Below, in pieces: positions 56,077 through 64,000 of a DNA stretch of 64,000 nucleotides; the stretch's first letter is position 1; every line of letters begins with the position of its first letter. The notes under the pieces were generated by a model, which had not been told where the DNA came from, ran no database searches, and saw nothing but the letters and a program-made list of their open reading frames with translations. The stretch comes from JBHJHP01 sp042219825. Lineage in GTDB: Bacteria; Bacteroidota; Bacteroidia; Bacteroidales; UBA5342. Both the position numbers and the translations under genes were made by a program. The stretch spans positions 186,001-250,000 of the forward strand of contig NZ_JBHJHQ010000007.1 of the NCBI RefSeq assembly GCF_042219825.1, written 5' to 3'.

Positions 56077-57036
56077 ATGGAAAAGGTAGTTTTAGGAATA
56101 GATATTGGTGGAACCAATACTGAAATAGGTTTTGTTACGGAAAAAGGAGAAGTGGTTGCCACAGCTCACACGCCCACGTTAACCAATACGGATTTCAAAC
56201 ATTATTTTAATGCGCTGGTTAAGGCTATTCGAAGGGCAGAGCAGTCTCTTAAGGGAAATTACAAAATTGCTGGTGCTGGTATTGGTGCTCCGAACGGAAA
56301 CTACCTGAATGGTTGTATTGAGAATGCCGTAAATCTGGGCTGGGGAGATAAAGTACCAATCATCGATATGTTAAAGGAAGAATTTGACTATGACGTATGT
56401 GTGCTTTCCAACGATGCCAATGCAGCAGCCGTAGGCGAAATGATCTTCGGTGGAGCCAGGGATTTTAAAAACTTCATTATGTTAACCCTCGGAACCGGAC
56501 TTGGAAGCGGAATTATTATAAACGGACAGTTGGTGGTTGGAACAGATGGCAATGCGGGTGAACTGGGCCATCTAACCGTTGTCCCGGGTGGCCGTGAATG
56601 TGGTTGCGGTCATCTTGGGTGTCTGGAAAATTATTGTTCAGCTACGGGCATGGTAAGAACAGCGCTTGAGTTTATGGCGTATAATAAGGTACCAAGTGTT
56701 TTGCGAGATTTCAAAGCGTCGGAGCTGACATCCAAAGATATTTTTGATGCTGCACAGGCAGGGGATTCTATCGCGCTGGATACATTTCAGTATACCGGTG
56801 AAATTCTGGGTGCAGCCATTAACGATATGATTACTTTCTCAAGTCCTGAAGCCATTGTCCTTTTTGGCGGACCAACAAAAGCAGGTGATTTTATCCTTAA
56901 CCCAACTATAGAATCCATGAAGGCCAACAAGCGCAAGTTTATGAAAAACGACGTAAAAGTTTTGATTTCCGAACTTGACGGAGCACAGGCTGCCGTGTTG
57001 GGCGCTGCAGCCATGGCCTGGAACGATATTCAGTAA
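56077..57036 (+). CDS. ROK-family glucokinase-like sugar kinase
   Basis: The 319-residue protein has the phosphate loop GIDIGGTNTEIGFV, the SNDANAAAVGEM active-site region, TLGTGLGSGIIINGQ, the GELGH segment, and the full zinc signature CGCGHLGCLENYCSATG. It is a complete canonical ROK kinase, most likely for glucose or a related hexose. It lies outside the island and contrasts with the zinc-motif-lacking ROK protein at 45045. Nine bases separate it from the next gene. Confidence 0.88.
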   Translation: MEKVVLGIDIGGTNTEIGFVTEKGEVVATAHTPTLTNTDFKHYFNALVKAIRRAEQSLKGNYKIAGAGIGAPNGNYLNGCIENAVNLGWGDKVPIIDMLKEEFDYDVCVLSNDANAAAVGEMIFGGARDFKNFIMLTLGTGLGSGIIINGQLVVGTDGNAGELGHLTVVPGGRECGCGHLGCLENYCSATGMVRTALEFMAYNKVPSVLRDFKASELTSKDIFDAAQAGDSIALDTFQYTGEILGAAINDMITFSSPEAIVLFGGPTKAGDFILNPTIESMKANKRKFMKNDVKVLISELDGAQAAVLGAAAMAWNDIQ

Positions 57037-57044
57037 GGCAAGTC

Positions 57045-57716
57045 ATGAGTGCCCGGTCTCTGATACTCACAATCCTGTTGTTGGTGCCGTTAATTCTGCC
57101 GGCTCAGGATGATGTGTTCATAACCGAGGAGGACGATCTGCCATACTACGGATTCTTTGTTCCGATCAATGTTGTTGCCAACCGTAATGAATCCCCGTTG
57201 AAGGGAGGGGCTGGTTTTGGATTTATGTATGCATCGAATCCCTTACCCAATAAAGCAGTTTATATGGGAGGAGAGTTTTCGTACGTATTTATGGGAAGTG
57301 ATAAAATCACGTATAACGAAGATGAATATCTCTCCAGTTCTGCGTCATTCTGGAACCTGAATTTATTGTTGCAATACAGAATTTTCAGGCATAATAAATT
57401 CGGGGTTTACCCGGAAATTTCTGCAGGTTTGCTCATGCCGGGTTTTTCATCTACGTATAATGTTTACGATTATCAACAGGATGACTATGTGGGTTCATTA
57501 GAGAAAATAAGGCTGTTTCTTACCCCAAATTCCGGTATTGGTCTTGGCGTCAGGCTGTTTGAATATGTTGATGTTAAATTCAGGTACAGCGTAAGTATGC
57601 CTGTTAAGCATTTTCACCCGTCCGATGTGTATGAGGTTGGCTCAAAAATTTTCTATCCTTATGTTAAGAAGCCCATCAACAGATTTGAAATAAATCTGGC
57701 GGTTATGGTTAATTAA
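57045..57716 (+). CDS. Outer-membrane beta-barrel-like protein
   Basis: The 223-residue product has a signal peptide ending LILPAQ. Alternating amphipathic strands follow (GAGFGFMYAS, YMGGEFSYVFMG, LNLLLQYRIF, GIGLGVRLFEYVDVKFRYSVSM), ending in FEINLAVMVN, a typical terminal barrel strand. It looks like an 8-10-stranded outer-membrane barrel. No specific function is evident. It lies just upstream of the PgpH-like gene. Confidence 0.65.
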   Translation: MSARSLILTILLLVPLILPAQDDVFITEEDDLPYYGFFVPINVVANRNESPLKGGAGFGFMYASNPLPNKAVYMGGEFSYVFMGSDKITYNEDEYLSSSASFWNLNLLLQYRIFRHNKFGVYPEISAGLLMPGFSSTYNVYDYQQDDYVGSLEKIRLFLTPNSGIGLGVRLFEYVDVKFRYSVSMPVKHFHPSDVYEVGSKIFYPYVKKPINRFEINLAVMVN

Positions 57717-57767
57717 GCTTATTATGACTGAATTTTACTAAATTTACAGGAGTCAAAACTGAAATGA

Positions 57768-59897
57768 ATGGCTGCAAAAATTAAAAAGAAACATTTTGGA
57801 TACCTGTACCGGGCTTTATTATTTATGGGTGCGGTGGCATATATTTTATATCTGTTCCCAAGGGAAGGTAAGTTTCGTTATGAATATCAGAAGGGCAGAA
57901 CATGGCAACACAGTACGCTTTATGCCCCGTTTGATTTTCCGGTTATGAAGTCGCAGCGGGAACTGACGGCAGAAAAAGATACACTTTTAAAGAATCACCA
58001 TCCCTACTATAAAGTTTCATTAAAGGAAACTGAAGATATTGAAAAGCAGATTGATAAGCGCTTCGATCTGGAATGGCAGCAGTATGACCTTCAGGAGAAT
58101 AAGGAACAGTCGTATCTTGATGTGGTGAATAAACTTGTTGATGATACCTATTCGCAGGGTGTAATTTCATATTCCGATTTTAACCAGTTACAGATTGACG
58201 GACAGGAAGCCGTTGTGGTGATAGGAGAAGATTTTGCCAAAACAATATCAATTTTCGATCTGCAAACATCGAAAATGGCGTATGAAAAGATCATGAACGC
58301 TGTTGCAAAAATTGATTCTCTGCCACGATTTTCGGAGTTTGTGACCAGTCTGGATCTGAACCAGTATCTGGCATCGAATCTGGACTTTGATAAGGAACTG
58401 ACCACAAAGTCAAGAGAAGAGCTTTTGGATAAAGTTTCTCTTAGCAGCGGACTGGTGAGGGCCGGTGATCCGATTGTGGATCGTGGTCAGCGCATTGATG
58501 ACCAGGTTTTTAAGGTGTTGGAGTCTTTCAGAACGGCTTATGAAAGCAGACTTGGATCATCAGAAAAGCGGGATATTATTATTTTGGGTCAGGGAATTAT
58601 TATTACGGTATTGCTGACAACCTTCTATACTTTTCTGTTTTTCTATCGCATTGATATATTCAATAATAATCGTGATATCACCTTTATTGTTTTCAATATA
58701 CTGATATTTATTACCATTACGGCATTGCTAAGGAGGTTTACATCTCTGTCGTTATATCTGATTCCGTTCGCTATTTTACCCGTTGTATTGCGTACGTTTT
58801 TTGACTCACGAACCGCGATTTTTGCAAATGTGATTACCATCCTGCTGGCCTCCTTCTTTGCAGGAAACAGCTTTGAATTTATATTGCTGGAGATAACAGT
58901 TGGTATGGCTGCGGCTTTCAGCCTGAAAGAGTTGTATAACCGTGGACAGTTGTTCCGTGCGAGCATTATCGTATTTCTTTCCTACTGTTTGATCTATCTT
59001 GGGCTTGCACTTGTACAGGAAGGGAGTTTCAGTCAGTTGGTGCTGGAATATAAACACTTTTTGTATTTTGTGCTTAACGGACTACTGATGTTGTTTGCCT
59101 ATCCGCTGATTTACATTTATGAAAAGGTGTTTGGCTATTTATCGGATGTGACGCTTATGGAGTTATCCGATACCAACCATCCGCTGTTGAGGCGTCTTTC
59201 TGAAAAAGCACCTGGTACATTTCAGCATTCCATTATGGTGTCGAACCTGGCACAGGAAGCAGCCATAAGAATTGAGGCAAATCCGCTTCTGGCACGCGTC
59301 GGAGCACTGTATCATGATATCGGTAAATCGGTTCAATCCGTATATTTTACCGAGAACCAAACAGGGCATATAAGTCCGCATAGCTCGCTGGAACCGGAAG
59401 AGAGTGCGAAGATTGTCATAGACCATGTAAAAGAAGGGGTGAAGCTGGCCAATAAATACGGATTGCCTAAAATGATTACAGATTTTATTTTAACACATCA
59501 TGGCTTAGGTAAAACAAAGTTTTTCATGATCCAGGAAGCCAAGGCTCATCCTGATAAAGAAATTGACGAACACAAATACATGTATCCCGGACCGAATCCG
59601 TTTACAAAAGAAACGGCCATTTTAATGATGGCTGATTCTGTTGAGGCGGCCAGTCGGTCTCTGGAAGAATATACCGATGAATCCATTAATAACCTGGTGG
59701 AAAAGATCGTTCAGAATCAGTTGGATGAAGGTTTCTTTAAATTTGCGCCTATTACCTTTCTGGAAATAGAAAAGGTAAAAGAAACCTTTAAAGAAAAGCT
59801 AAAGAATATTTATCATACCCGTATTGCGTATCCAAAGGAAGCACTGGAATCAAAAAAGGATAAACAGAATAAGACTAACAGTACTGATGAGAAGTAA
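57768..59897 (+). CDS. 7TMR-HD family membrane phosphodiesterase (PgpH-like, c-di-AMP hydrolase)
   Basis: The 709-residue protein has an N-terminal membrane anchor, an extracytoplasmic 7TMR-HDED domain (about 40-260) and seven transmembrane helices (about 265-470). A cytoplasmic HDIG domain follows: PGTFQHSIMVSNLA, LYHDIGK, HSSLEPEESAKI, ILTHHG and AILMMADSVEAASRS. PgpH in Listeria hydrolyses cyclic di-AMP, and domain order here is the same. The ATG at 57768 is used because the ATG four bases earlier is out of frame. Its last 11 bases overlap the next gene. Confidence 0.9.
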   Translation: MAAKIKKKHFGYLYRALLFMGAVAYILYLFPREGKFRYEYQKGRTWQHSTLYAPFDFPVMKSQRELTAEKDTLLKNHHPYYKVSLKETEDIEKQIDKRFDLEWQQYDLQENKEQSYLDVVNKLVDDTYSQGVISYSDFNQLQIDGQEAVVVIGEDFAKTISIFDLQTSKMAYEKIMNAVAKIDSLPRFSEFVTSLDLNQYLASNLDFDKELTTKSREELLDKVSLSSGLVRAGDPIVDRGQRIDDQVFKVLESFRTAYESRLGSSEKRDIIILGQGIIITVLLTTFYTFLFFYRIDIFNNNRDITFIVFNILIFITITALLRRFTSLSLYLIPFAILPVVLRTFFDSRTAIFANVITILLASFFAGNSFEFILLEITVGMAAAFSLKELYNRGQLFRASIIVFLSYCLIYLGLALVQEGSFSQLVLEYKHFLYFVLNGLLMLFAYPLIYIYEKVFGYLSDVTLMELSDTNHPLLRRLSEKAPGTFQHSIMVSNLAQEAAIRIEANPLLARVGALYHDIGKSVQSVYFTENQTGHISPHSSLEPEESAKIVIDHVKEGVKLANKYGLPKMITDFILTHHGLGKTKFFMIQEAKAHPDKEIDEHKYMYPGPNPFTKETAILMMADSVEAASRSLEEYTDESINNLVEKIVQNQLDEGFFKFAPITFLEIEKVKETFKEKLKNIYHTRIAYPKEALESKKDKQNKTNSTDEK

Positions 59898-61278
59898 GGT
59901 TCTGTGGCTCGCGGTTCTGTCTTCTGTTTTGCTGAATGGTTTTGTGTTTGCCCAGTCCACAACCGTTGTTGCAGGCAGGGAAAGTTCACTTGCCGGGCGA
60001 AAACTAAAAGTTCAAAGTTTTAATCAGCAGATTTTTATTCATCCGGTCACGCTTGATACAACCACTGCAGACAGTACCGGTGCATTTCTTTTCAGGTTTA
60101 ATATTCAGGGAGTGAGATCTGCTGAACTGAATCTGGGCTCCTTTACCTTACAATTTTTCGTTGATCCGGGCGATAGCTTATTCCTGCATTTACCTGAATA
60201 TTCGCCATTAACACGATCGCAGTTGTACGATCCTTATTTTAAACCCGATGTTTATCTGTATGTGCCTGACGGGGAAAAATCCGGTCCGTTGAATGAAAAA
60301 ATTCTGACGTTTGAAACCTGGTATGATTCGGTTTATCAGGCTTCCATGAAATCGGTTGTGGTTTATCATAATGATTCGGTAGTGGCAGACACCTGGCTGA
60401 AAAATTTCGGATCAATGCCCAGAAACAGTTTTATGGATGGTTACAAATGGTTTTCTTCTGCCTCGCTATACCAGATGGCTTATCCGTACGCAAAAGATAG
60501 TCTGATAAAATTGTATTTCAGAGGATCGGGACCTGATTTGTATAATCCTGCGTTCTGGAGTGCATTCAATGCCACGTTTAAATCTGCCATTATTGAAGAA
60601 GGGAACAATACCATATTTAAAAGTGTGGTGGATCCTGTATGGAAAGGCGATTACATTGGGCTGCGTCGGGCGATAAATTTATTTTACAGGTTAGAGAATG
60701 ATGCAATGAGCGATTTGGTCACGCTGAAGGGTGTGTATGAGGTATGGTTCCTTTTCCCTGATCTGCATCCCATGCTGGAAAAACTGTTGAATAATGGATT
60801 AGGATATATTCAGGATTCCAAAATAAGAACGATGGCAACAGATATGCAGCGGGAGTTGACTGCCTTGCTACCCGGAAAACCCGTGCCGGAATTCACTTTG
60901 AAAGATGTGCGTGGTGGCTCAGTTAACCTTTCCCGTCCCGGGAATTATGTTTTGTTGGGATTTGTAAGTCCCGAACTTTTACAGTGCCGTAAAGATTTTA
61001 TGGTTCAGGATGAAAAGGCTGAACTTTTCGGTGATCATTTAACAATGGTTAATGTGGTTTTGTATCAACCTAAAAAGGACTTTCAGGAATTTATGAAATC
61101 TTACCAGGGCAAAATACGGTTTGCATATCCGGATCAAACCGAAAAGCTGGTGACCGGTTTTAACGTAAAAGGCTTGCCTGAGTATTATCTTATAAGCCCT
61201 ACAGGTACTATTATTGCTGTGCCACAGCACGTGGGATTAGTACAAATGTTCGAAAAACTTGAAACTTTGTATAAATAA
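59887..61278 (+). CDS. Secreted thioredoxin-fold protein lacking the CXXC motif
   Basis: From the ATG at 59887, overlapping the pgpH-like stop, the product is 463 residues with signal peptide ending GFVFAQ; the longer upstream frame has no signal and is rejected. The N-terminal ~330 residues resemble the DUF4369/all-beta and helical regions of Bacteroidota TlpA-like proteins. The C-terminal ~130 residues have a thioredoxin-like fold (VPEFTLKDVRGGSVNLS, YVLLGFVSP, GLPEYYLISPTGTIIA). The place of the redox CXXC reads SPELLQC, with a single cysteine, so thiol-disulfide exchange is unlikely. Function is unknown. Confidence 0.7.
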   Translation: MRSKVLWLAVLSSVLLNGFVFAQSTTVVAGRESSLAGRKLKVQSFNQQIFIHPVTLDTTTADSTGAFLFRFNIQGVRSAELNLGSFTLQFFVDPGDSLFLHLPEYSPLTRSQLYDPYFKPDVYLYVPDGEKSGPLNEKILTFETWYDSVYQASMKSVVVYHNDSVVADTWLKNFGSMPRNSFMDGYKWFSSASLYQMAYPYAKDSLIKLYFRGSGPDLYNPAFWSAFNATFKSAIIEEGNNTIFKSVVDPVWKGDYIGLRRAINLFYRLENDAMSDLVTLKGVYEVWFLFPDLHPMLEKLLNNGLGYIQDSKIRTMATDMQRELTALLPGKPVPEFTLKDVRGGSVNLSRPGNYVLLGFVSPELLQCRKDFMVQDEKAELFGDHLTMVNVVLYQPKKDFQEFMKSYQGKIRFAYPDQTEKLVTGFNVKGLPEYYLISPTGTIIAVPQHVGLVQMFEKLETLYK

Positions 61279-61322
61279 GGGCACTCCTGATTTTTTTCAT
61301 ACTTTTTCCATCGCCTGACCCA

Positions 61323-61330
61323 TATATTTG
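61323..61330 (+). promoter_or_regulatory. -7 box of pruA
   Basis: TATATTTG matches TAnnTTTG 70 bp before the pruA start. The -33 element is not clear. Confidence 0.45.
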
Positions 61331-61400
61331 TTACCGCACACAAGTCAGAAAAACGGGTGTTTTACAACTATGCCCGAATTTTTAAAATTTACAGATTAAC

Positions 61401-63032
61401 ATGGGAAAAGGATTTTATCACGTACCGGTTGCAAAAAATGAGCCTGTGATGAGTTATGCTCCGGGTTCGAAAGAGAGAGCAGCGATAAAAAAGAAATTGG
61501 CTGAAATGAAAGCAGTGACAGTGGATATACCAATGGTTATTGGGGGTAAAGCTGTTTACACTGAGGTAAAAAAAGACATTCGTCCGCCGCACGATCATAG
61601 CCATCTTTTGGGACAATTTAATTACGGCGATCAGTCGCATGTAAAATTGGCTATTGAAGCTGCATTGGCAGCAAAAGAAAAGTGGGCTGCTCTGGAATGG
61701 CAGCACCGTGCCGCCATATTTTTGAAATGTGCAGATTTAATTGCAGGTCCTTACCGCGATAAAATCAATGCAGCTACCATGCTGGGACAGTCAAAAAATA
61801 TTTTCCAGGCCGAGATAGATGCAGCCTGCGAAATGGCTGACTTTTTCAGATTTGGAGTCAAGGAAATGGTTAAAATGTACGATATGCAACCAGAGTCTTC
61901 TGCCGGTATCTGGAATTATAATGATTTTCGTCCGCTGGAAGGTTTTGTGTTTGCGCTCACACCATTTAACTTCACCTCAATAGCCGGGAACCTGCCTGCT
62001 GCGCCTGCCATGCTTGGCAATACAGTGGTTTGGAAACCATCGCGCACAGCGATTTACTCGGCTCATGTATTGATGGAAGTATTCATTGAAGCAGGTGTAC
62101 CTGCCGGTGTCATAAATATGATTTTTACATCGGGACCTGAAACTGCTGAGGTGGTTTTTGAACATCCCGATTTTGCAGGAATCCACTTTACCGGATCAAC
62201 GGGAGTTTTTCAGGGCATTTGGAATACCATTGGTAAGAACATTCATAAGTATAAAACATATCCACGTATCGTGGGTGAAACAGGTGGTAAGGACTTCATC
62301 TTTGCCGATCCTACAGCAAACCCACAGGCTGTGGTTACTGCTATGACCCGAGGTGCATTTGAATACCAGGGGCAGAAATGTTCTGCTGCATCCAGGGCTT
62401 ACATTCCAAAATCGATATGGAGTGAGGTTAAAGAAGGTGTTGGAAAAGATCTGGCTGCCATTAAAATGGGTGACCCGGAAGATTTCTCAAACTTCGTGAA
62501 TGCCGTGATTGATAAGGCATCTTTTAACAAACTTTCCGGCTATATCGGGGAAGCTAAAAAATCGGCTGATGCTGAGGTGGTGTTTGGTGGTGTATGCGAT
62601 GATTCCAAAGGATATTTCATTCAGCCCACTATCATTGAGGCAAAGGTTCCGGATTACATCACGATGCAGGAAGAATTGTTCGGTCCTGTGCTAACGGTTT
62701 ATGTCTACGATGATGAAAAAATGGAAGAAACACTGAACATCCTTAACAGTACTTCGATGTATGCACTGACAGGAGCTATTTTCTCTCAGGATCGTTATAA
62801 CATCACACACATGGTGAAAAAGCTGGAGAATGCTGCAGGAAACTTCTATATCAACGATAAACCAACCGGTGCCGTAGTTGGACAACAACCATTTGGTGGT
62901 TCAAGAGGATCGGGTACAAATGATAAGGCAGGCTCTATTTTCAATATGCTGCGCTGGGTAAGCGTTCGCACTATCAAAGAAAATTTTGTGTCGCCCAAAG
63001 ACTTCCGGTATCCTTTTATGGATGCGGAATAA
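61401..63032 (+). CDS. pruA: L-glutamate gamma-semialdehyde (1-pyrroline-5-carboxylate) dehydrogenase
   Basis: The 543-residue protein is a typical class 4 aldehyde dehydrogenase. It has the cofactor region FALTPFNFTSIAGNLPAAPAMLGNTVVWKPS, the glutamate-containing VGETGGKDFIFADP, and the catalytic cysteine in YQGQKCSAASRAYIP. It ends in QPFGGSRGSGTNDKAG. It oxidises P5C/glutamate semialdehyde to glutamate with NAD in proline catabolism. Length and motifs are complete. Confidence 0.95.
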   Translation: MGKGFYHVPVAKNEPVMSYAPGSKERAAIKKKLAEMKAVTVDIPMVIGGKAVYTEVKKDIRPPHDHSHLLGQFNYGDQSHVKLAIEAALAAKEKWAALEWQHRAAIFLKCADLIAGPYRDKINAATMLGQSKNIFQAEIDAACEMADFFRFGVKEMVKMYDMQPESSAGIWNYNDFRPLEGFVFALTPFNFTSIAGNLPAAPAMLGNTVVWKPSRTAIYSAHVLMEVFIEAGVPAGVINMIFTSGPETAEVVFEHPDFAGIHFTGSTGVFQGIWNTIGKNIHKYKTYPRIVGETGGKDFIFADPTANPQAVVTAMTRGAFEYQGQKCSAASRAYIPKSIWSEVKEGVGKDLAAIKMGDPEDFSNFVNAVIDKASFNKLSGYIGEAKKSADAEVVFGGVCDDSKGYFIQPTIIEAKVPDYITMQEELFGPVLTVYVYDDEKMEETLNILNSTSMYALTGAIFSQDRYNITHMVKKLENAAGNFYINDKPTGAVVGQQPFGGSRGSGTNDKAGSIFNMLRWVSVRTIKENFVSPKDFRYPFMDAE

Positions 63033-63150
63033 CCATACCAATATTTTTTTTACCATAAACAGGCGGCATTTTGTCGCCTGTTTTCATTTATGAACAACCA
63101 GTAGCCTGACAAAAAATATTTTGCCAACTTCTGATATCATTTTATAAATC

Positions 63151-63180
63151 TTGCCTTCTTACTTTTTTAGGTTAAATTTG
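63151..63180 (+). promoter_or_regulatory. Promoter of the DNA polymerase III delta' gene
   Basis: TAAATTTG (63173-63180) matches the -7 consensus, with TTG (63151-63153) 19 bp upstream. The ATG is at 63199, leaving a very short leader. Confidence 0.6.
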
Positions 63181-63198
63181 GGTCTTTAAAACGTAAAC

Positions 63199-64000
63199 AT
63201 GTATTTCAAAGATATTGCCGGACAGACTGTCGTGAAACAACAATTACTGGATGCCTTTAAAAAACAGCGCATTCCCCATGCCATGTTGTTCAGTGGACCC
63301 GAAGGAAACGGGAAGCTTGGTCTGGCAATTGCTTTTGCCCGGTACATCGCCTGTAAGAACCGCACAGAAAACGATGCGTGCGGTACATGCCCGTCGTGTG
63401 TAAAATTCAATAAACTGGAACATCCGGACATGCACTTTGTGTTCCCGGTGGTTAAAAAGAAGGGTAAACAAGGTATATCTGACGAGTTTGTAGAAGAATG
63501 GAGGTCTTATATTATTGGATCACATTATGTGTCTATTAATGGCTGGATGCTGCAGATTGATGCCGAAAACAAGCAGCCCATTATTTACACTGAGGAAAGC
63601 GAGTCGATTGTTAAAAAGGCTAATACAAAATCCTACGAAGGTGGTTACAAGTTCATGATCATCTATTATCCTGAACGTATGCACCTGAGTTGTGCCAATA
63701 AGTTGCTGAAGCTGATAGAGGAGCCGCCGGACAAAACATTGTTTATTCTTGTAAGCGAAAATTCAGATCAGTTGCTGACGACAATTCTGTCGCGATGCCA
63801 GATTATCAATATCCCTCGCATTGCAGATGAAGAACTGAAAACGGCGTTACTTGAATCTGAAGATATTGAAGATTCCAGGGCTGATGAGGTGGTTCGTCTG
63901 GCAGGAGGAAATTTTGTAAAAGCCAGGGAGTTGATTTCTCAGTCAGAAGAAAACCGGGCTAATCTGGAATATTTTATCAGATTGATGCGTCAGGCTTATG
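63199..64000 (+). CDS. holB: DNA polymerase III subunit delta' (partial, runs off the right edge)
   Basis: An open frame from the ATG at 63199 reaches the window end without a stop, about 267 codons. It begins FKDIAGQTVVKQQLLDAF and has a Walker-A-like GPEGNGKLGLA. Its zinc-binding cysteine set CKNRTENDACGTCPSC is followed by KLIEEPPDKTLFIL and ILSRCQIINIP, the SRC sensor motif of clamp-loader subunits. It helps load the sliding clamp. The C-terminus is outside the window. The Walker A threonine is replaced (GNGKL), consistent with delta' being a non-hydrolysing subunit. Confidence 0.88.
   Translation, partial: MYFKDIAGQTVVKQQLLDAFKKQRIPHAMLFSGPEGNGKLGLAIAFARYIACKNRTENDACGTCPSCVKFNKLEHPDMHFVFPVVKKKGKQGISDEFVEEWRSYIIGSHYVSINGWMLQIDAENKQPIIYTEESESIVKKANTKSYEGGYKFMIIYYPERMHLSCANKLLKLIEEPPDKTLFILVSENSDQLLTTILSRCQIINIPRIADEELKTALLESEDIEDSRADEVVRLAGGNFVKARELISQSEENRANLEYFIRLMRQAY

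Overview
The window is a Bacteroidota chromosome segment. It has SusC/SusD-type outer-membrane genes, type IX secretion (Por) C-terminal tails, TAnnTTTG-type -7 promoter boxes, mostly weak Shine-Dalgarno sequences, and PgpH-, PruA- and NaPi-family housekeeping genes typical of the phylum. The mixture resembles marine or sediment Marinilabiliales-like genomes, but the genus cannot be fixed from sequence alone.

The main structural result is that about 50.46 kb of the window looks like one integrated genomic island. An intact tRNA-Gln(TTG) gene lies on the minus strand at 51020-51090. Its last ~13 bases plus its downstream terminator (right copy 50978-51033) are repeated at 518-573. A tyrosine integrase gene starts 186 bp inside the left copy. 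The 8-mer GGGTATGA occurs as a close pair just inside each end (702-727 inverted; 50943-50962 direct), as expected for integrase arm sites. No conjugation genes are present.

Layout. 3-341: end of a chromosomal CE15-like esterase gene. 518-573: attL. 760-4383: integrase, small HTH/excisionase-like protein and a helicase-like protein. 4400-5330: AT-rich repeats, then a 141-bp tandem array in which each unit carries a ~30-codon ORF. 5658-7213 (minus): XRE-ImmA/IrrE regulator and PIN protein, probably a toxin-antitoxin-like pair. 7791-50355: a complete polysaccharide utilisation locus (PUL). 50356-50977: gene-free island end. 50978-51090: attR and tRNA-Gln. 51418-64000: ordinary chromosome (NaPi transporter, PspC, metallophosphoesterase, GNAT-like protein, ROK kinase, outer-membrane protein, PgpH-like phosphodiesterase, thioredoxin-fold protein, PruA, DNA polymerase III delta').

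The PUL starts with a membrane-spanning propeller/AraC sensor-regulator. Next come a beta-lactamase/alpha-beta-hydrolase fusion, a GH106 rhamnosidase, a GH88 unsaturated glucuronyl hydrolase, a 1687-residue multi-module binding protein, SusC, SusD and a surface glycan-binding-like protein. A strong terminator follows. After it, a tightly packed run encodes two polysaccharide lyases (alginate-lyase-like and heparinase II/III-like), GH43, GH127/146, GH28-like, an esterase, GH97, a ROK sugar kinase, an MFS transporter, a KduD-like SDR, a DUF4861 protein and ManA. Two lyases plus GH88, with GH106 and GH127/146 and no sulfatase, point to a non-sulfated acidic polymer containing rhamnose, uronate and arabinose; the actual substrate is inferred, not shown. 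An inverted repeat GTTTCA-N10-TGA(A/C)AC occurs upstream of three PUL transcription units and is a candidate binding site for the PUL regulator.
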